A stretch of DNA of 64,000 nt from Maribacter stanieri (GTDB lineage Bacteria; Bacteroidota; Bacteroidia; Flavobacteriales; Flavobacteriaceae), in assembly GCF_900112245.1 (NCBI RefSeq), contig NZ_FOYX01000001.1, positions 1,971,856-2,035,855 of the forward strand, read 5' to 3'. The notes under the pieces are model-generated. The model was not told the origin of the DNA and searched no databases. It saw only the letters and a program-made list of their open reading frames with translations. Below, piece by piece: positions 9,194 through 18,591 of this stretch. The stretch's first letter is position 1. The number at the start of each line of letters is the position of its first letter. A program made the translations under genes and the position numbers.

Positions 9194-10375
9194 ATGTATA
9201 GAATTTGCATTACTACAATTGTCACTCTAGTTCTTTTTGTAGCTCTTAGTTGCAAGAATACCTCTGCAAAACAGTCCATATCAGAGATGATTTCTATAGA
9301 TTCATTATTGCAAAATCGTTACGAAAAACTGTTGGGGTATCCTGTAGACTCCTTATCTATCCCACGGAGTTATAATCCTATAACTAAAGAAATTAAAGTA
9401 GTCGAATCTAAAGATTGGACAAGTGGTTTCTATCCTGGTAATTTATGGCAATTATACAAGTTAACAGGTAAAGAAGCTTTTAAAAATAAGGCTGTTGAAT
9501 GGACTGCATTTATAGAGAAAGAAAAATATAATGGAGGAACCCATGACATGGGTTTTAAAATCTATTCTAGTTTTGGAGAAGGTTTTGAAATTACTAAAAA
9601 TGAACATTATAAAGATGTAATTGTTGAGAGTGCGAATACATTGATTACTAGATTTAAGGAAAACGTAGGTAGTCTTCGTTCATGGGATTTTAATGCTGAT
9701 ATCTGGGAGTTTCCTGTAATTATTGATAATATGATGAATCTTGAACTATTGTTTGAAGCTACAAGAATTTCAGGAGATAGTATTTACCATAATATTGCTG
9801 TTAAACATGCTAATACTACACTTAAGAATCATTTTAGAGAAGATAACAGTAGCTATCATGTGGTGGTTTATGATACTGTTTCGGGAGGAGTGAAAAGTAA
9901 AGTTACGCACCAAGGTTTTAATGATAATTCTGCATGGGCTAGGGGGCAAGCTTGGGGTATTTATGGTTTTACTATGTGTTATCGTTATACTCAGGATCCT
10001 AAGTATTTAGAGCAAGCGGAACAATCAGCTGCATTTTATTTACAGCATGCTAAGCTTCCTGAAGATGGAATCCCGTATTGGGATTTTGATGACCCTAAAA
10101 TTCCCAATGCAGTAAAGGATGTTTCGGCTGCAAGTATAGTGGCATCTGCGTTGGTAGAGTTATTCATGTATACCAACAATGACGCTTATCTAGACTACTC
10201 AAATAAAGTTTTAAATTCTTTAAAAAGTGAAGAATATATAATACCAATAGACATAGAGGCTCCGTTTATTTTAAAGCACAGTACTGGTAATTGGCCTAAA
10301 AATGATGAAATGGATGGCCCTATAGTTTATGGTGATTTTTATTTTTTAGAATTAATGCTGAGGATAAAGGAGTAA
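9194..10375 (+). CDS. Unsaturated glucuronyl hydrolase, GH88 family, lipoprotein
   Basis: 393 residues with a lipoprotein signal (TLVLFVALSC), so it is probably anchored in the periplasm. Family features in order: WTSGFYPGNLWQLY, THDMGF with Asp118, WEFPVIIDNMMNLELL with Asp178, and HQGFNDNSAWARGQAWGIYG. The two Asp residues align with the catalytic pair of Bacillus UGL (Asp88/Asp149). GH88 enzymes hydrate the 4,5-unsaturated uronic acid left by polysaccharide lyases, releasing 5-keto-4-deoxyuronate. Product would join uronate catabolism, fitting the neighbouring inositol-to-glucuronate enzyme. Length and motifs are normal for the family. Confidence 0.93.
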   Translation: MYRICITTIVTLVLFVALSCKNTSAKQSISEMISIDSLLQNRYEKLLGYPVDSLSIPRSYNPITKEIKVVESKDWTSGFYPGNLWQLYKLTGKEAFKNKAVEWTAFIEKEKYNGGTHDMGFKIYSSFGEGFEITKNEHYKDVIVESANTLITRFKENVGSLRSWDFNADIWEFPVIIDNMMNLELLFEATRISGDSIYHNIAVKHANTTLKNHFREDNSSYHVVVYDTVSGGVKSKVTHQGFNDNSAWARGQAWGIYGFTMCYRYTQDPKYLEQAEQSAAFYLQHAKLPEDGIPYWDFDDPKIPNAVKDVSAASIVASALVELFMYTNNDAYLDYSNKVLNSLKSEEYIIPIDIEAPFILKHSTGNWPKNDEMDGPIVYGDFYFLELMLRIKE

Positions 10376-10656
10376 AACCTAGGCAATCATTTTATTATTT
10401 AATGGAATAGATGAATTATTGACTGAAGTAAGATTTCTAGAAATCATTAACGCACTTAGCATAAATAATTATAAAAGAATATTAAGACTAAGCTTTAATT
10501 ATTAGCTGTTTTTTTCTTTTTTAGAAAAAAAAATTAACGATCTTATGCATCTAATTGCTCATTTTAAAGCTCTTTATTAACAAATTAGAATACACATTTT
10601 TGTTATTTCTTGCAGATTAATTTAAACACACTTTCTAAAATTATTTTAATTTTTAT

Positions 10657-13600
10657 ATGAAATACTTAGTAGCCTTTTCCTTGCTTATACTATTTACAAT
10701 ATCTTCTTGCAATACCCATGAGTCAAAAACACTTTTTAGGCAGTTGCCATCACAAACAACAGGTATTACATTTAATAATACAATTGTTGAAACAGATAGT
10801 TTCAATATAATCTCAGAAGAATATATTTTTAACGGTGGTGGTATAGCTGTAGGGGATTTTGATAATAATGGCTTATCGGATCTATTCTTTACAGGTAATC
10901 AAGTTTCAAATAAACTTTATTTAAATTCCGGTAATTTTAAATTTACCGATGTGTCCGCTAGTGCAAATATAGAAGCGGAAAATAAATGGAATACCGCTGT
11001 AGCAGTTGTAGATATTAATGCTGATGGTTGGTTAGACATTTATGTGTGTTCTGCAATGCAAAGACCTTTAGACAAAAAAGCAAATCTACTTTTCATTAAT
11101 AAAGGGCTAAACGATAAAGGTGAATTAAAATTTGAAGAGCGTGCTAAAGAATATGGTATTGCAGATACGGGTAATGCCATGGGGGCAACATTTTTTGATT
11201 ATGATAAAGATGGGTATTTAGACCTATATATAGTAAATAATGAAGAAGCTTACAATCAGCCAAATACCTATAGAAAAAAAATTGAGGATGGAACAGCTAT
11301 AAGCAACGATAGATTATATCATAACAATGGCGACGGTAGTTTTACAGACCAAACTTTAGCAGCTGGTATACGTTATGAAGGTTATGGATTAAGTGTTGCA
11401 ATTTCTGATTTAAATTATGATGGATGGCCGGATATTTATGTGACGAATGATTATTTAACCAACGATTTATTATATATAAACAATCAAGACGGTACGTTTA
11501 CGAATGATATAAAAAATCATATAAAGCATCAAAGTAAGTTTAGTATGGGTTCGGATATTTCGGATTTTAATAATGATGGGTATTTGGATATCGTAACATT
11601 AGATATGCTTGGCGAAACTAATGAGCGTATGAAGACCAATATCGCGGGTAATAATTATATGAATTACCTTTTTAACGAACGGTTTGGGTTTGAATATCAG
11701 TATAGCAGAAATATGTTGCAATTAAGTAATGGTCCTGAAATTCCTTTTAGTGAAATAGGAATGCTTGCAGGTATGTCGAAAACAGATTGGAGCTGGTCTC
11801 CTTTGTTTGCAGATATTGATAATGATGGTAATAGAGATTTACTAATAACAAATGGTTTTCCAAGAGATATAACTGATATGGATTTTGGGGAATTTAGATT
11901 AGAAATGTCGCAGTTTCTCAATGAGGCGAAAATGCTAGATTCCATTCCCATAGTTAAGGTTGCTAATTATGCATTTAAAAATAATGCAGATTTAACTTTT
12001 GATAACGTAAGTGAAGATTGGGGATTGAAAATTCCCTCATTTTCTAATGGTGCGGCTTTTGTGGATTTAGATAATGATGGTGATTTGGACTATGTTGTAA
12101 ATAATATAAATGATGAAGCATTTGTTTTTGAAAACACAATTCAAAACTCGAATAGTATTCAGTTAAAACTAAAAGGGCCTAAAAATAATTCTTTAGGGGT
12201 AGGAGCAAAAATTAAAGTTTCACTTACCAATGGCGATTTTCAGTTTTACGAGCATCATTTAACACGTGGTTATATGTCTTCCGTAGATCCTAAAATTCAT
12301 TTTGGTTTAGGTGCAAGCGCCAAAGTTAAGGCAATAACTGTATTATGGCCCGATGGTAATTTGCAGGAGATTGTAGACCTGAATGAAGATGCCCTATTTG
12401 AGATTGATTATGCAAATGCAAGTCAAGATGCAGCTTTAGGATTTCCGTTTATGAAAGAGAGTTCTAAAAAGGTATTCAATGAAATTGGTGATAGCCTTGG
12501 TATTAAATATGTGCATCAAGAATATGATATTATAGACTATAGTATTCAACGGACTTTACCTCATAAACTATCTCAAAATGGACCAAGTATAGTTACAGGA
12601 GATATTAATGGTGATGGACTTCAAGATTTCATCGTTGGCAGTTCATCTCGTTACTCACCTATGATTTTTGAACAACAAGGTAATGGCATTTTTACGAATA
12701 GACCTCTTTTTGAAGAGATTGCTGATAAAATGAGAGAAGAAGAGGATTTGGTGTTGTTTGATTTAGATAATGATGGAGATTTAGACTTGTATCTAGTTGG
12801 TGGCAGTTATGAGTTTTCTGGAGATTTGAGTAGATATAATGATCAATTATATATAAATGATGGAAATGGTAATTTTAACTTGTCGACTAATAAATCTCCG
12901 TTGGTTACCAGTAATGGTTCTGTAGCAGTAGCTGCCGATTTTAATAATGATGGATATCAAGATTTATTTGTTGGAGGAAGAACTCCTGCAGGTAAATTTC
13001 CACTTTCTGATAATAGTTATCTTTTGCAAAACCAAAAGGGAAATTTAGTTGATGTTACGCAAAGCCTACTTCCCGAAATTGAAAATTTAGGTATGATAAC
13101 CGATGCAGTGTGGACCGATGTGGATAAAGATGGGTTACTAGATTTAATTGTTGTTGGAGAATTAACTGAAATAACCCTATTTAGGAATACAAACGACGGA
13201 TTTGTAAAGCAGGAAATCCCTGATTTCAAAGGTTTGTATGGTTGGTGGGAGAGTATAGTGGTCGCTGATTTTGACAACGATGGAGATGATGACTTGGTAG
13301 TTGGTAATGTGGGTAGAAATAATTTCTTTCAGCCTACAAAAGAAAAGCCGGTACATTTAATAGCCAAAGACTTTGATGCAAATGGCAGTATTGACCCTGT
13401 TTTATTTACATATTTATTAAATAAAGAGGGAGATTATAAATCATACCCAGCAAACTTTTGGGGAGATTTATCAAAGCAAAGTCCGTTGTTTAGGTCAAAA
13501 TTTAATTTTTATAAAGATTTTGCAAAAGTCAGTAGAGAAAATTTATTTACTGCTAAAGAAGTAGAAGGAGCCATAGAGTTAACTGGTAATTATGATAGAA

Positions 13601-13956
13601 GTGTTTATATTGAAAACCTAGGTGATTTCAAATTTAAAATCAATGAACTCCCTATCGAAGCTCAATTTGCACCAATAAATGATATGTTAACCGGAGACTT
13701 TGATTCTGATGGTTTTAAAGATATTTTAATGGTAGGCAATGATTATGGAAATGAAATCTTTATTGGTCGTTTAGACGCTTTAAATGGACTGTTCTTAAAA
13801 GGTGATGGAAAAGGTAATTTTAAGATTGTTTCTGCCGAGATGAGCGGGTTTTTAGCTAGTGGTGATGCCAAAAATATTACTACAATAAAAACATCTAATA
13901 ACGAAGATATTATCTTGGTGACTCAAAATAAAGGTAGGCTCTTGATTTTTAAATGA
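10657..13956 (+). CDS. FG-GAP/VCBS repeat lipoprotein with ASPIC/UnbV domain
   Basis: 1099 residues; lipoprotein signal LLILFTISSCNT. At least ten calcium-binding type repeats of form DxDxDGxxDL are visible, for example DFDNNGLSDLFF, DINADGWLDIYV, DYDKDGYLDLYI, DLDNDGDLDYVV and DFDNDGDDDLVV, forming two predicted beta-propellers. Between them (about residues 495-590) is an ASPIC/UnbV region with LGVGAKIKVSL and HFGLGASAKVKAITVLWPDG. Proteins of this CRTAC1-like class are abundant in marine Bacteroidota, often beside SusCD or hydrolase genes, and are thought to bind carbohydrate or protein at the cell surface. No catalytic residues recognised. It follows GH88 by 281 bp of AT-rich DNA. Confidence 0.9.
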   Translation: MKYLVAFSLLILFTISSCNTHESKTLFRQLPSQTTGITFNNTIVETDSFNIISEEYIFNGGGIAVGDFDNNGLSDLFFTGNQVSNKLYLNSGNFKFTDVSASANIEAENKWNTAVAVVDINADGWLDIYVCSAMQRPLDKKANLLFINKGLNDKGELKFEERAKEYGIADTGNAMGATFFDYDKDGYLDLYIVNNEEAYNQPNTYRKKIEDGTAISNDRLYHNNGDGSFTDQTLAAGIRYEGYGLSVAISDLNYDGWPDIYVTNDYLTNDLLYINNQDGTFTNDIKNHIKHQSKFSMGSDISDFNNDGYLDIVTLDMLGETNERMKTNIAGNNYMNYLFNERFGFEYQYSRNMLQLSNGPEIPFSEIGMLAGMSKTDWSWSPLFADIDNDGNRDLLITNGFPRDITDMDFGEFRLEMSQFLNEAKMLDSIPIVKVANYAFKNNADLTFDNVSEDWGLKIPSFSNGAAFVDLDNDGDLDYVVNNINDEAFVFENTIQNSNSIQLKLKGPKNNSLGVGAKIKVSLTNGDFQFYEHHLTRGYMSSVDPKIHFGLGASAKVKAITVLWPDGNLQEIVDLNEDALFEIDYANASQDAALGFPFMKESSKKVFNEIGDSLGIKYVHQEYDIIDYSIQRTLPHKLSQNGPSIVTGDINGDGLQDFIVGSSSRYSPMIFEQQGNGIFTNRPLFEEIADKMREEEDLVLFDLDNDGDLDLYLVGGSYEFSGDLSRYNDQLYINDGNGNFNLSTNKSPLVTSNGSVAVAADFNNDGYQDLFVGGRTPAGKFPLSDNSYLLQNQKGNLVDVTQSLLPEIENLGMITDAVWTDVDKDGLLDLIVVGELTEITLFRNTNDGFVKQEIPDFKGLYGWWESIVVADFDNDGDDDLVVGNVGRNNFFQPTKEKPVHLIAKDFDANGSIDPVLFTYLLNKEGDYKSYPANFWGDLSKQSPLFRSKFNFYKDFAKVSRENLFTAKEVEGAIELTGNYDRSVYIENLGDFKFKINELPIEAQFAPINDMLTGDFDSDGFKDILMVGNDYGNEIFIGRLDALNGLFLKGDGKGNFKIVSAEMSGFLASGDAKNITTIKTSNNEDIILVTQNKGRLLIFK

Positions 13957-14176
13957 ACCTTTGTAAAGGGTCTATAATTCTTCTGAATTAGAATTAAATT
14001 TTATATTAAGTATAATGTGCAGTAAAGCATGTTAATATGAATATTAAAACTTTATGTTGCCCCAAGATGTAAACGTTCCATATTGTACAAAATAATACAA
14101 GTAGCATAAATGTATTATTGAAATTAACGCTTAGGCAAAAGTAATTTTAATAACAACGATAAATATTGAGTATAAA

Positions 14177-14201
14177 AAAACCCCATAATATATGGGGTTT
14201 T
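14177..14201. terminator. Bidirectional Rho-independent terminator
   Basis: AAAACCCCATA (14177-14187) pairs with TATGGGGTTTT (14191-14201) over 11 bp with a 3-nt loop; A-runs on the left and T-runs on the right serve both strands. It lies between convergent genes and adjoins the tRNA-like scrap, the usual arrangement downstream of a tRNA. Confidence 0.75.
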
Positions 14202-14204
14202 CTT

Positions 14205-14231
14205 GTGACCTCGACAGGATTCAAACCTATT
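14205..14231 (-). other. tRNA 3'-end-like scrap (T-arm plus acceptor strand)
   Basis: Read on the minus strand, ATAGG-TTTGAAT-CCTGT folds as a 5-bp T-arm with a 7-nt loop and is followed by CGAGGTCAC, which resembles an acceptor 3' strand. The loop has T where tRNAs have the invariant C56, and no cloverleaf can be built upstream. It is therefore a decayed or truncated tRNA end, such as an old integration scar would leave. The match is short and could be chance. Confidence 0.35.
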
Positions 14232-14469
14232 GTTTAAAATGCCTGAATACAGAGGGTTCTGCAAAATTTTATTTTTACTGTTGTCGATTTGTTATCGACA
14301 ATCATTATTAAAAAGTTAAATGACTAATGTCTTACATTCAATATAAAGAATCTAAAATAGAAATTTGTAGTTCTTGATTGTATTAATCTTCATTTTTAAT
14401 TCTCACTTACATTTTATGATTCCTAAGTTTCTAACATCCCATCTAAAAAATGAGTTGAAGTAGAGATTG

Positions 14470-15477
14470 TCATGAATTAATTAATTCCATACCTAATTCA
14501 TGTTTGCTAATATTGCCTTGAGACCAATTGTGTAAATTTTCAAATGTTATGTCGGCAATATTTTTTAAAGCTTCTTTGGTAATGAAAGCTTGGTGGGGTG
14601 TTAGCAACACATTGGGGTAGGTTAACAATTTCCATAAACGTTTATCCTTAATTCCATTTTTAGAATGGTCATTAAAGAAAACACCTTGTTCTTTTTCATA
14701 AACATCAGTTGCATATCCTGCGATAAGTTTTGCTTCTAAAGCTTCTATTAATGCATTGGTGTCCACAAGTTCTCCTCTGGCGGTATTTACTAGTATTACA
14801 TCATTCTTCATTTGTGCAAGTCTTTCCTTATTAATGAAATGATAATTTTCATAATTCATTGGTATGTGAAGACTAATAATATCAGAATCATTACATAGAA
14901 CATCTAAATGGGTATATGTTACATTACAAAGCTCTATAAGGTCGTGGTCAGGGACAAGGTCGTATGCAAGAATTTTGCATCCAAAACCGTTCATAATTTT
15001 TGCCATAATACTGCCAATTCTTCCAGTACCAATGATACCCACAGTTTTACCATGTAAATTATATCCCATTAAAGCATTTTGAGAGAAATTATAATTATGG
15101 ACCTGATTATCTGCCAAAACTATTTTTCTATTTAGTGCCAATAAAATGGCGGTAGCATGTTCGGCAATAGCATGGGGAGAATAGTCTGCGGCATTGGCAA
15201 CATGAAATCCGAATCGCTTTGCAGTTTTTAGATTGAGGTTATTGTGTCCACTTGAGCGTAAAGTAATATAGCGTACACCAATACTCCATAATTTTTCAAG
15301 TACTATGGCTGATGCATCGTCTCCTGAAAAAATGGAAATTGCTTTATAGCCAATGGCATTTAATGCTGTTTGACTGTTTAATGCATTTTGAGTATAGGTA
15401 ACTTCAAAACGATTGTTATTAGCTTTTTTTAGAAAAGGAATTTCAAATTCTTTTGCACTATATACCAGTAGTTTCAT
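14470..15477 (-). CDS. D-lactate dehydrogenase (D-2-hydroxyacid dehydrogenase family)
   Basis: 335 residues, normal for D-LDH. NAD-binding GTGRIG at 150-155. The catalytic triad Arg234 (NTARGELVD), Glu263 (DVYEKEQG) and His295 (LLTPHQAF) has the spacing of D-LDH (235/264/296), and DVYEKEQGVFFNDHS is the LdhA-specific form. Reaction: pyruvate + NADH to D-lactate, a fermentative step in the cytoplasm. The 137-bp upstream gap has no TGAY-N4-RTCA operator, so it probably reads through from the small gene at 15615-16058, which has one. This fits a role in low-oxygen redox balance with the rest of the locus. Confidence 0.9.
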   Translation of the reverse strand: MKLLVYSAKEFEIPFLKKANNNRFEVTYTQNALNSQTALNAIGYKAISIFSGDDASAIVLEKLWSIGVRYITLRSSGHNNLNLKTAKRFGFHVANAADYSPHAIAEHATAILLALNRKIVLADNQVHNYNFSQNALMGYNLHGKTVGIIGTGRIGSIMAKIMNGFGCKILAYDLVPDHDLIELCNVTYTHLDVLCNDSDIISLHIPMNYENYHFINKERLAQMKNDVILVNTARGELVDTNALIEALEAKLIAGYATDVYEKEQGVFFNDHSKNGIKDKRLWKLLTYPNVLLTPHQAFITKEALKNIADITFENLHNWSQGNISKHELGMELINS

Positions 15478-15614
15478 ATTTCTTTTAAATTTAATTATGA
15501 GCTGATTTCTTCTTGATAGTAGAAATAGTTTGTATTAAAGACCTCATTTATAAATTGATTGTTTAATGAAGTACTAGTATTTTCAAAACTACACTTCATT
15601 TAAAAAAGTTTGAG

Positions 15615-16058
15615 CTATTCATTGTTGTTTGACGGTTTTGTTGTTTTCATTATCGATGTTAATTTTGCCAAACCTCTTTCTTTTACTGTTCTATAATCCA
15701 ACAGATATTTGTTCATACTCTTAAATAATTCTTTATGGGTTTTCTTATAGCCATGTTCCATTTCTAACTGATTTACGCCGTCAACCAGAATTTTTAATTG
15801 GTTCATATGTTTTTTTACCTGTGAGATTTTGCTATGCAACATAATCTCGTTTTCATTAATTGAATTTTTAAAATCTTCTAATTGAGCTAGTTGATTTTTA
15901 CTGATTCTTTTTGTTGAAAAAGATTGAATTAGGTTGAGCAGAAACTGTTGCTCATCTTTAATGAATAAAAGTTCGGACAACCATTTTTTAGAGTGTTCGT
16001 TTAGTTCATCTGCACTATACCATTCTGTATAATTATATTTTATTTTCTCGGATTTCAT
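15615..16058 (-). CDS. Small helical protein of unknown function (paralogue family, member 1)
   Basis: 147 residues, no signal peptide or membrane segment, predicted mostly alpha-helical/coiled coil and highly charged. Not a family I recognise. It shares a pattern with the genes at 16157-16567 and 52362-52769: Trp, 7-9 residues, a K/D-DE pair, then F-L-x-x-L-[LI], a charged spacer, and a later helix containing His/Glu-x-L (here KKWLSELLFIKDEQQFLLNLI). All three have their own copy of the regulon operator (here 16115-16126). A role in the stress regulon is inferred from that; no biochemical function can be assigned. Confidence 0.75.
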   Translation of the reverse strand: MKSEKIKYNYTEWYSADELNEHSKKWLSELLFIKDEQQFLLNLIQSFSTKRISKNQLAQLEDFKNSINENEIMLHSKISQVKKHMNQLKILVDGVNQLEMEHGYKKTHKELFKSMNKYLLDYRTVKERGLAKLTSIMKTTKPSNNNE

Positions 16059-16114
16059 CCTAAATCTTTTATTAATATAATATCTAAGTTATGATAACCA
16101 ATATTTGATGTAAA

Positions 16115-16126
16115 TGATTTAAATCA
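16115..16126. promoter_or_regulatory. CRP-type operator, site 1 (TGATTTAAATCA)
   Basis: Perfect TGAY-N4-RTCA palindrome. On the minus strand TAACTTAG begins at 16091, 29.5 bp from the centre, serving the gene at 15615-16058. Confidence 0.85.
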
Positions 16127-16156
16127 GGTAACAGACGTATTTTGTTTCTACTTTTT

Positions 16157-16567
16157 TTAGGTGATAAGAATGGTACCTGTATAATTGAAAATTTCAGATT
16201 TCAGTGTTTGAAAATTTTTGTAACAATTGCTTATATCCGTGTTAAGTTGGTTATGAACTTGATAGTATTGTTGATTATTTTTATTTTCGGAAACATCTAA
16301 TATTTTACCTAAAGAATTCTCATGAACAGATATAGAATTGCGAATAGTTTTTAGATTATATTTCAGTTCTTCTATTTTTGTTTTATAATCTTCTAAACGC
16401 TCAAAAAGATTTGGAGTATTAGATTTAAAAGCAGAACTGTTAAGCAAACGTTCTAAAAAAAGAATTTCATCATCTATTACCTGAAATTGAGTTTTCCACT
16501 GCTGAATTTTCCAATGCAGCTCTTTTAATTTTTCGTTTTGCTTTGATGTAATTTGTTGTTTTGCCAT
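16157..16567 (-). CDS. Small helical protein of unknown function (paralogue family, member 2)
   Basis: 136 residues, soluble, predicted helical with heptad-like spacing of Leu/Ile. The core QQWKTQFQVIDDEILFLERLL aligns with the cores of the proteins at 15615-16058 and 52362-52769, and ISVHENSLGKIL matches their later His-Glu helix. No known domain recognised. It has its own operator at 16618-16629, so it is an independent member of the regulon although the paralogue lies just downstream. Confidence 0.75.
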   Translation of the reverse strand: MAKQQITSKQNEKLKELHWKIQQWKTQFQVIDDEILFLERLLNSSAFKSNTPNLFERLEDYKTKIEELKYNLKTIRNSISVHENSLGKILDVSENKNNQQYYQVHNQLNTDISNCYKNFQTLKSEIFNYTGTILIT

Positions 16568-16617
16568 TGCATACCTTTGTGTTTTTACAAACTACAACCC
16601 AATAAATTCCCGTACAA

Positions 16618-16629
16618 TGATATAAATCA
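16618..16629. promoter_or_regulatory. CRP-type operator, site 2 (TGATATAAATCA)
   Basis: Perfect TGAY-N4-RTCA. On the minus strand TAGTTTGT begins at 16594, 29.5 bp from centre, a slightly off -7 box, serving the gene at 16157-16567. Confidence 0.8.
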
Positions 16630-16675
16630 GATGCAGTACAATAATAGTATAATGACCTAGTTATTTAAATGAATT

Positions 16676-17527
16676 CTATTGTTTCATGGAACAAAGTTGA
16701 TTGACATCATCTAATATTCTTTCTTTTCTTGAAGTGGAAATACCAAGGTGGTCTAAAAAGAATTTGTCTTTCCAAAGCTGTCTGTATAAAACTATATCCC
16801 TACTTAGTAAAAACTGCTTTTCTCTATTAGTTAATAATGTCGAAGCGGTTATGGGATATAAACCCAATTTGTCTATTCTATCTTTCAGACCATTTTTATG
16901 CGGATAATCCCAACTTAATAAATATAGTTCTGCACATTTTCCATATTTAATGGCATGTTCGGTAAAACGTGTGTTAGTTACAACCCACCCTTTATTTAAC
17001 TTGTTATTTTTAGATTGTTTTTTATTCCATAACGTATGAACGTCTTTAAACCTTGAGTGTATATACAGTGGTGTTTCTACAGTACAATTTAAACCTTCTT
17101 CGCCATGAAACTTACATTCAATAATTGTTGTTTCTCCGTTTTTTTCTGCAACCACATCTAGTTCATGTGTTACGCAAACACCCTCCATAATTACGTTGCA
17201 TTTAGTAGAATAATCAGAATATCTTAATAATGAACTAATAAAACGCCCAAAAGGAAAACCGGTTAGACCAAGTTCATATATGGCCTTTTTTAATTTGTAT
17301 CTAGATGCAAATACCGATTTTTTATTTTTTAATAATGCAAATGCCCTATTGTAGATTTCATTAGTAGTTATACCATCATAAATTTCTCCACCAACCTTAC
17401 CTACAATTTCTTCAATCATTACATAATCCGCACCACTATGTTTTAAGGAATTTCGGAGTTTGTCTAAAGAGAATTTCACTTGTATTCCTGAAGATTTTAT
17501 GATGTCAATTTCTACTTTATTTTCCAT
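16676..17527 (-). CDS. ATP-cone domain fused to a Mrr-like PD-(D/E)XK nuclease domain
   Basis: 283 residues. Residues about 4-95 look like an ATP-cone (IIKSSGIQVKFSLDKLRNSL, then IYNRAFALLKN), the nucleotide-sensing module usually found in ribonucleotide reductase and NrdR. Residues about 110-200 carry a restriction-endonuclease-like core: HELDVVAEKNGETTIIECKFH supplies the D...ExK catalytic set (Asp, Glu-Cys-Lys), followed by WVVTNTRFTEHAIKY as in Mrr-type enzymes. The C-terminal 70 residues are helical. Known parts, unusual join. A DNA-repair or nuclease activity gated by ATP/dATP is inference. It follows a universal stress gene by 159 bp without an operator of its own and may be its co-transcribed partner. 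Confidence 0.8.
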   Translation of the reverse strand: MENKVEIDIIKSSGIQVKFSLDKLRNSLKHSGADYVMIEEIVGKVGGEIYDGITTNEIYNRAFALLKNKKSVFASRYKLKKAIYELGLTGFPFGRFISSLLRYSDYSTKCNVIMEGVCVTHELDVVAEKNGETTIIECKFHGEEGLNCTVETPLYIHSRFKDVHTLWNKKQSKNNKLNKGWVVTNTRFTEHAIKYGKCAELYLLSWDYPHKNGLKDRIDKLGLYPITASTLLTNREKQFLLSRDIVLYRQLWKDKFFLDHLGISTSRKERILDDVNQLCSMKQ

Positions 17528-17686
17528 TTTTTTAATTTAATCTACTTCTTAAGTAAAAAGCACTCACCGCCTAAGCCTTAGTATAGTTTGGTTCATGCTA
17601 TCTTTCTTTTTCTGATATGTAGGTTTTTAGCATGATATGCATTATTAGGAGTTTTATTTTTATTCCTATTGAATTTCTAAATAGTT

Positions 17687-18526
17687 TTAGTGCAATGCCA
17701 AAATAGGTATGGTAGCCTTATATCCAATTTCTTTGACTAATGGCTTAGAAAATATATTATTAAAGAAAATGTGTTTTTTATTTATAAAGGCGATCATATC
17801 GCTATTTCTACTTTCTACAAATGTTGTAATACCATCTGCTACATTTTTTTTGGATAGCGTATGAAAACTATAATTTACTTCACTTAAAATTGCTTCAAGT
17901 AATTTTTGATTATTTACCTGTTTTTCATTTAAATCAGAATTTTTATCGATATATAAAATTCTAATGTTTACGTTGTGTATTTTAGAGATTTCAATTAAGT
18001 ATTTTAATTCTTTGCGTTTGAATGCTGTCGTATAATCTGTTGGAAATACGATTTCTTTTAGTGAGGAAAAACGAATAGTTTCAGGAATAGCCAAAACGGG
18101 GCATTCCCTTATTTTTTCCATAGTTTGTACAGTATTGGTTCCAAAAATGACACCGGTGGTACCAGTAGTACCTTGGGTACCCATAACCACCAAATCAATA
18201 TCTTTTTCTGCAATTGTTTGCCTTATGGCTTCTGATAAAAAGTTATAAGTAGAAATAGTGTGATACGTATGTTTAGAATTGTCATGGTGTAATTCTAAAA
18301 TATCTAACAGTTTAATAAATTCTTCTTCTGAATTTTTCTTTGCAGCTTCATATTCACCACTACCAGGTTCAGGAATAAATAGACTATCGGTGTTGTAACT
18401 ATATAACCTGAAAACGTTTAAAAAGTAAAATTCACATTTAATTTCTTTATAAAGATTAAGCGCATACCTAATTGCATTTAGCGCATTTTTAGAAAAATCG
18501 GTAGGTATTAAAATTCTCTTGTCCAT
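17687..18526 (-). CDS. Universal stress protein, tandem UspA domains
   Basis: 279 residues, two Usp domains. Domain 1 starts ILIPTDFSKNALNAIRYAL and has the nucleotide-binding signature G116-x2-G119-x9-G129-T130, so it should bind ATP. Domain 2 (from about 150, IVFPTDYTTAFKRKELKYL) has lost the glycine motif; where it should be there is INKKHIFFNNIFSKPLVKEIGY. The same degenerate second domain recurs in the other long Usp proteins here. Usp proteins are cytoplasmic, bind ATP and support survival under growth arrest. The operator at 18580-18591 drives it. Confidence 0.93.
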   Translation of the reverse strand: MDKRILIPTDFSKNALNAIRYALNLYKEIKCEFYFLNVFRLYSYNTDSLFIPEPGSGEYEAAKKNSEEEFIKLLDILELHHDNSKHTYHTISTYNFLSEAIRQTIAEKDIDLVVMGTQGTTGTTGVIFGTNTVQTMEKIRECPVLAIPETIRFSSLKEIVFPTDYTTAFKRKELKYLIEISKIHNVNIRILYIDKNSDLNEKQVNNQKLLEAILSEVNYSFHTLSKKNVADGITTFVESRNSDMIAFINKKHIFFNNIFSKPLVKEIGYKATIPILALH

Positions 18527-18579
18527 TGCTTATTTTTTAAGGATTTTTTATAAATATTTTTTTATAAATGGTTTTATTA

Positions 18580-18591
18580 TGATTCTAATCA
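18580..18591. promoter_or_regulatory. CRP-type operator, site 3 (TGATTCTAATCA)
   Basis: Perfect TGAY-N4-RTCA. Its last three bases are the stop codon (minus strand) of the upstream universal stress gene. The -7 candidate TATTTATA begins at 18556 on the minus strand, 29.5 bp from centre, for the gene at 17687-18526. Confidence 0.8.

Larger units (their letters stand above)
13957..14469. other. Gene-free boundary between sugar block and stress locus
   Basis: 513 bp between convergent genes. It contains the terminator at 14177-14201 and the tRNA-3'-end-like scrap at 14205-14231. A direct-inverted pair TTGTCGAT / ATCGACAA near 14280-14301 forms a small palindrome. No open frame with coding character was seen on either strand. 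Confidence 0.6.

Noticed and set aside
14321..14332. TGACTAATGTCT, one mismatch to the operator
   Set aside because: It is downstream of both flanking genes and fails the last base; no promoter offset fits.
16653..16664. TGACCTAGTTAT resembling an operator
   Set aside because: The second half-site is broken (TTAT for RTCA) and it lies between the stop of the ATP-cone gene's neighbour and another gene already served by site 2.
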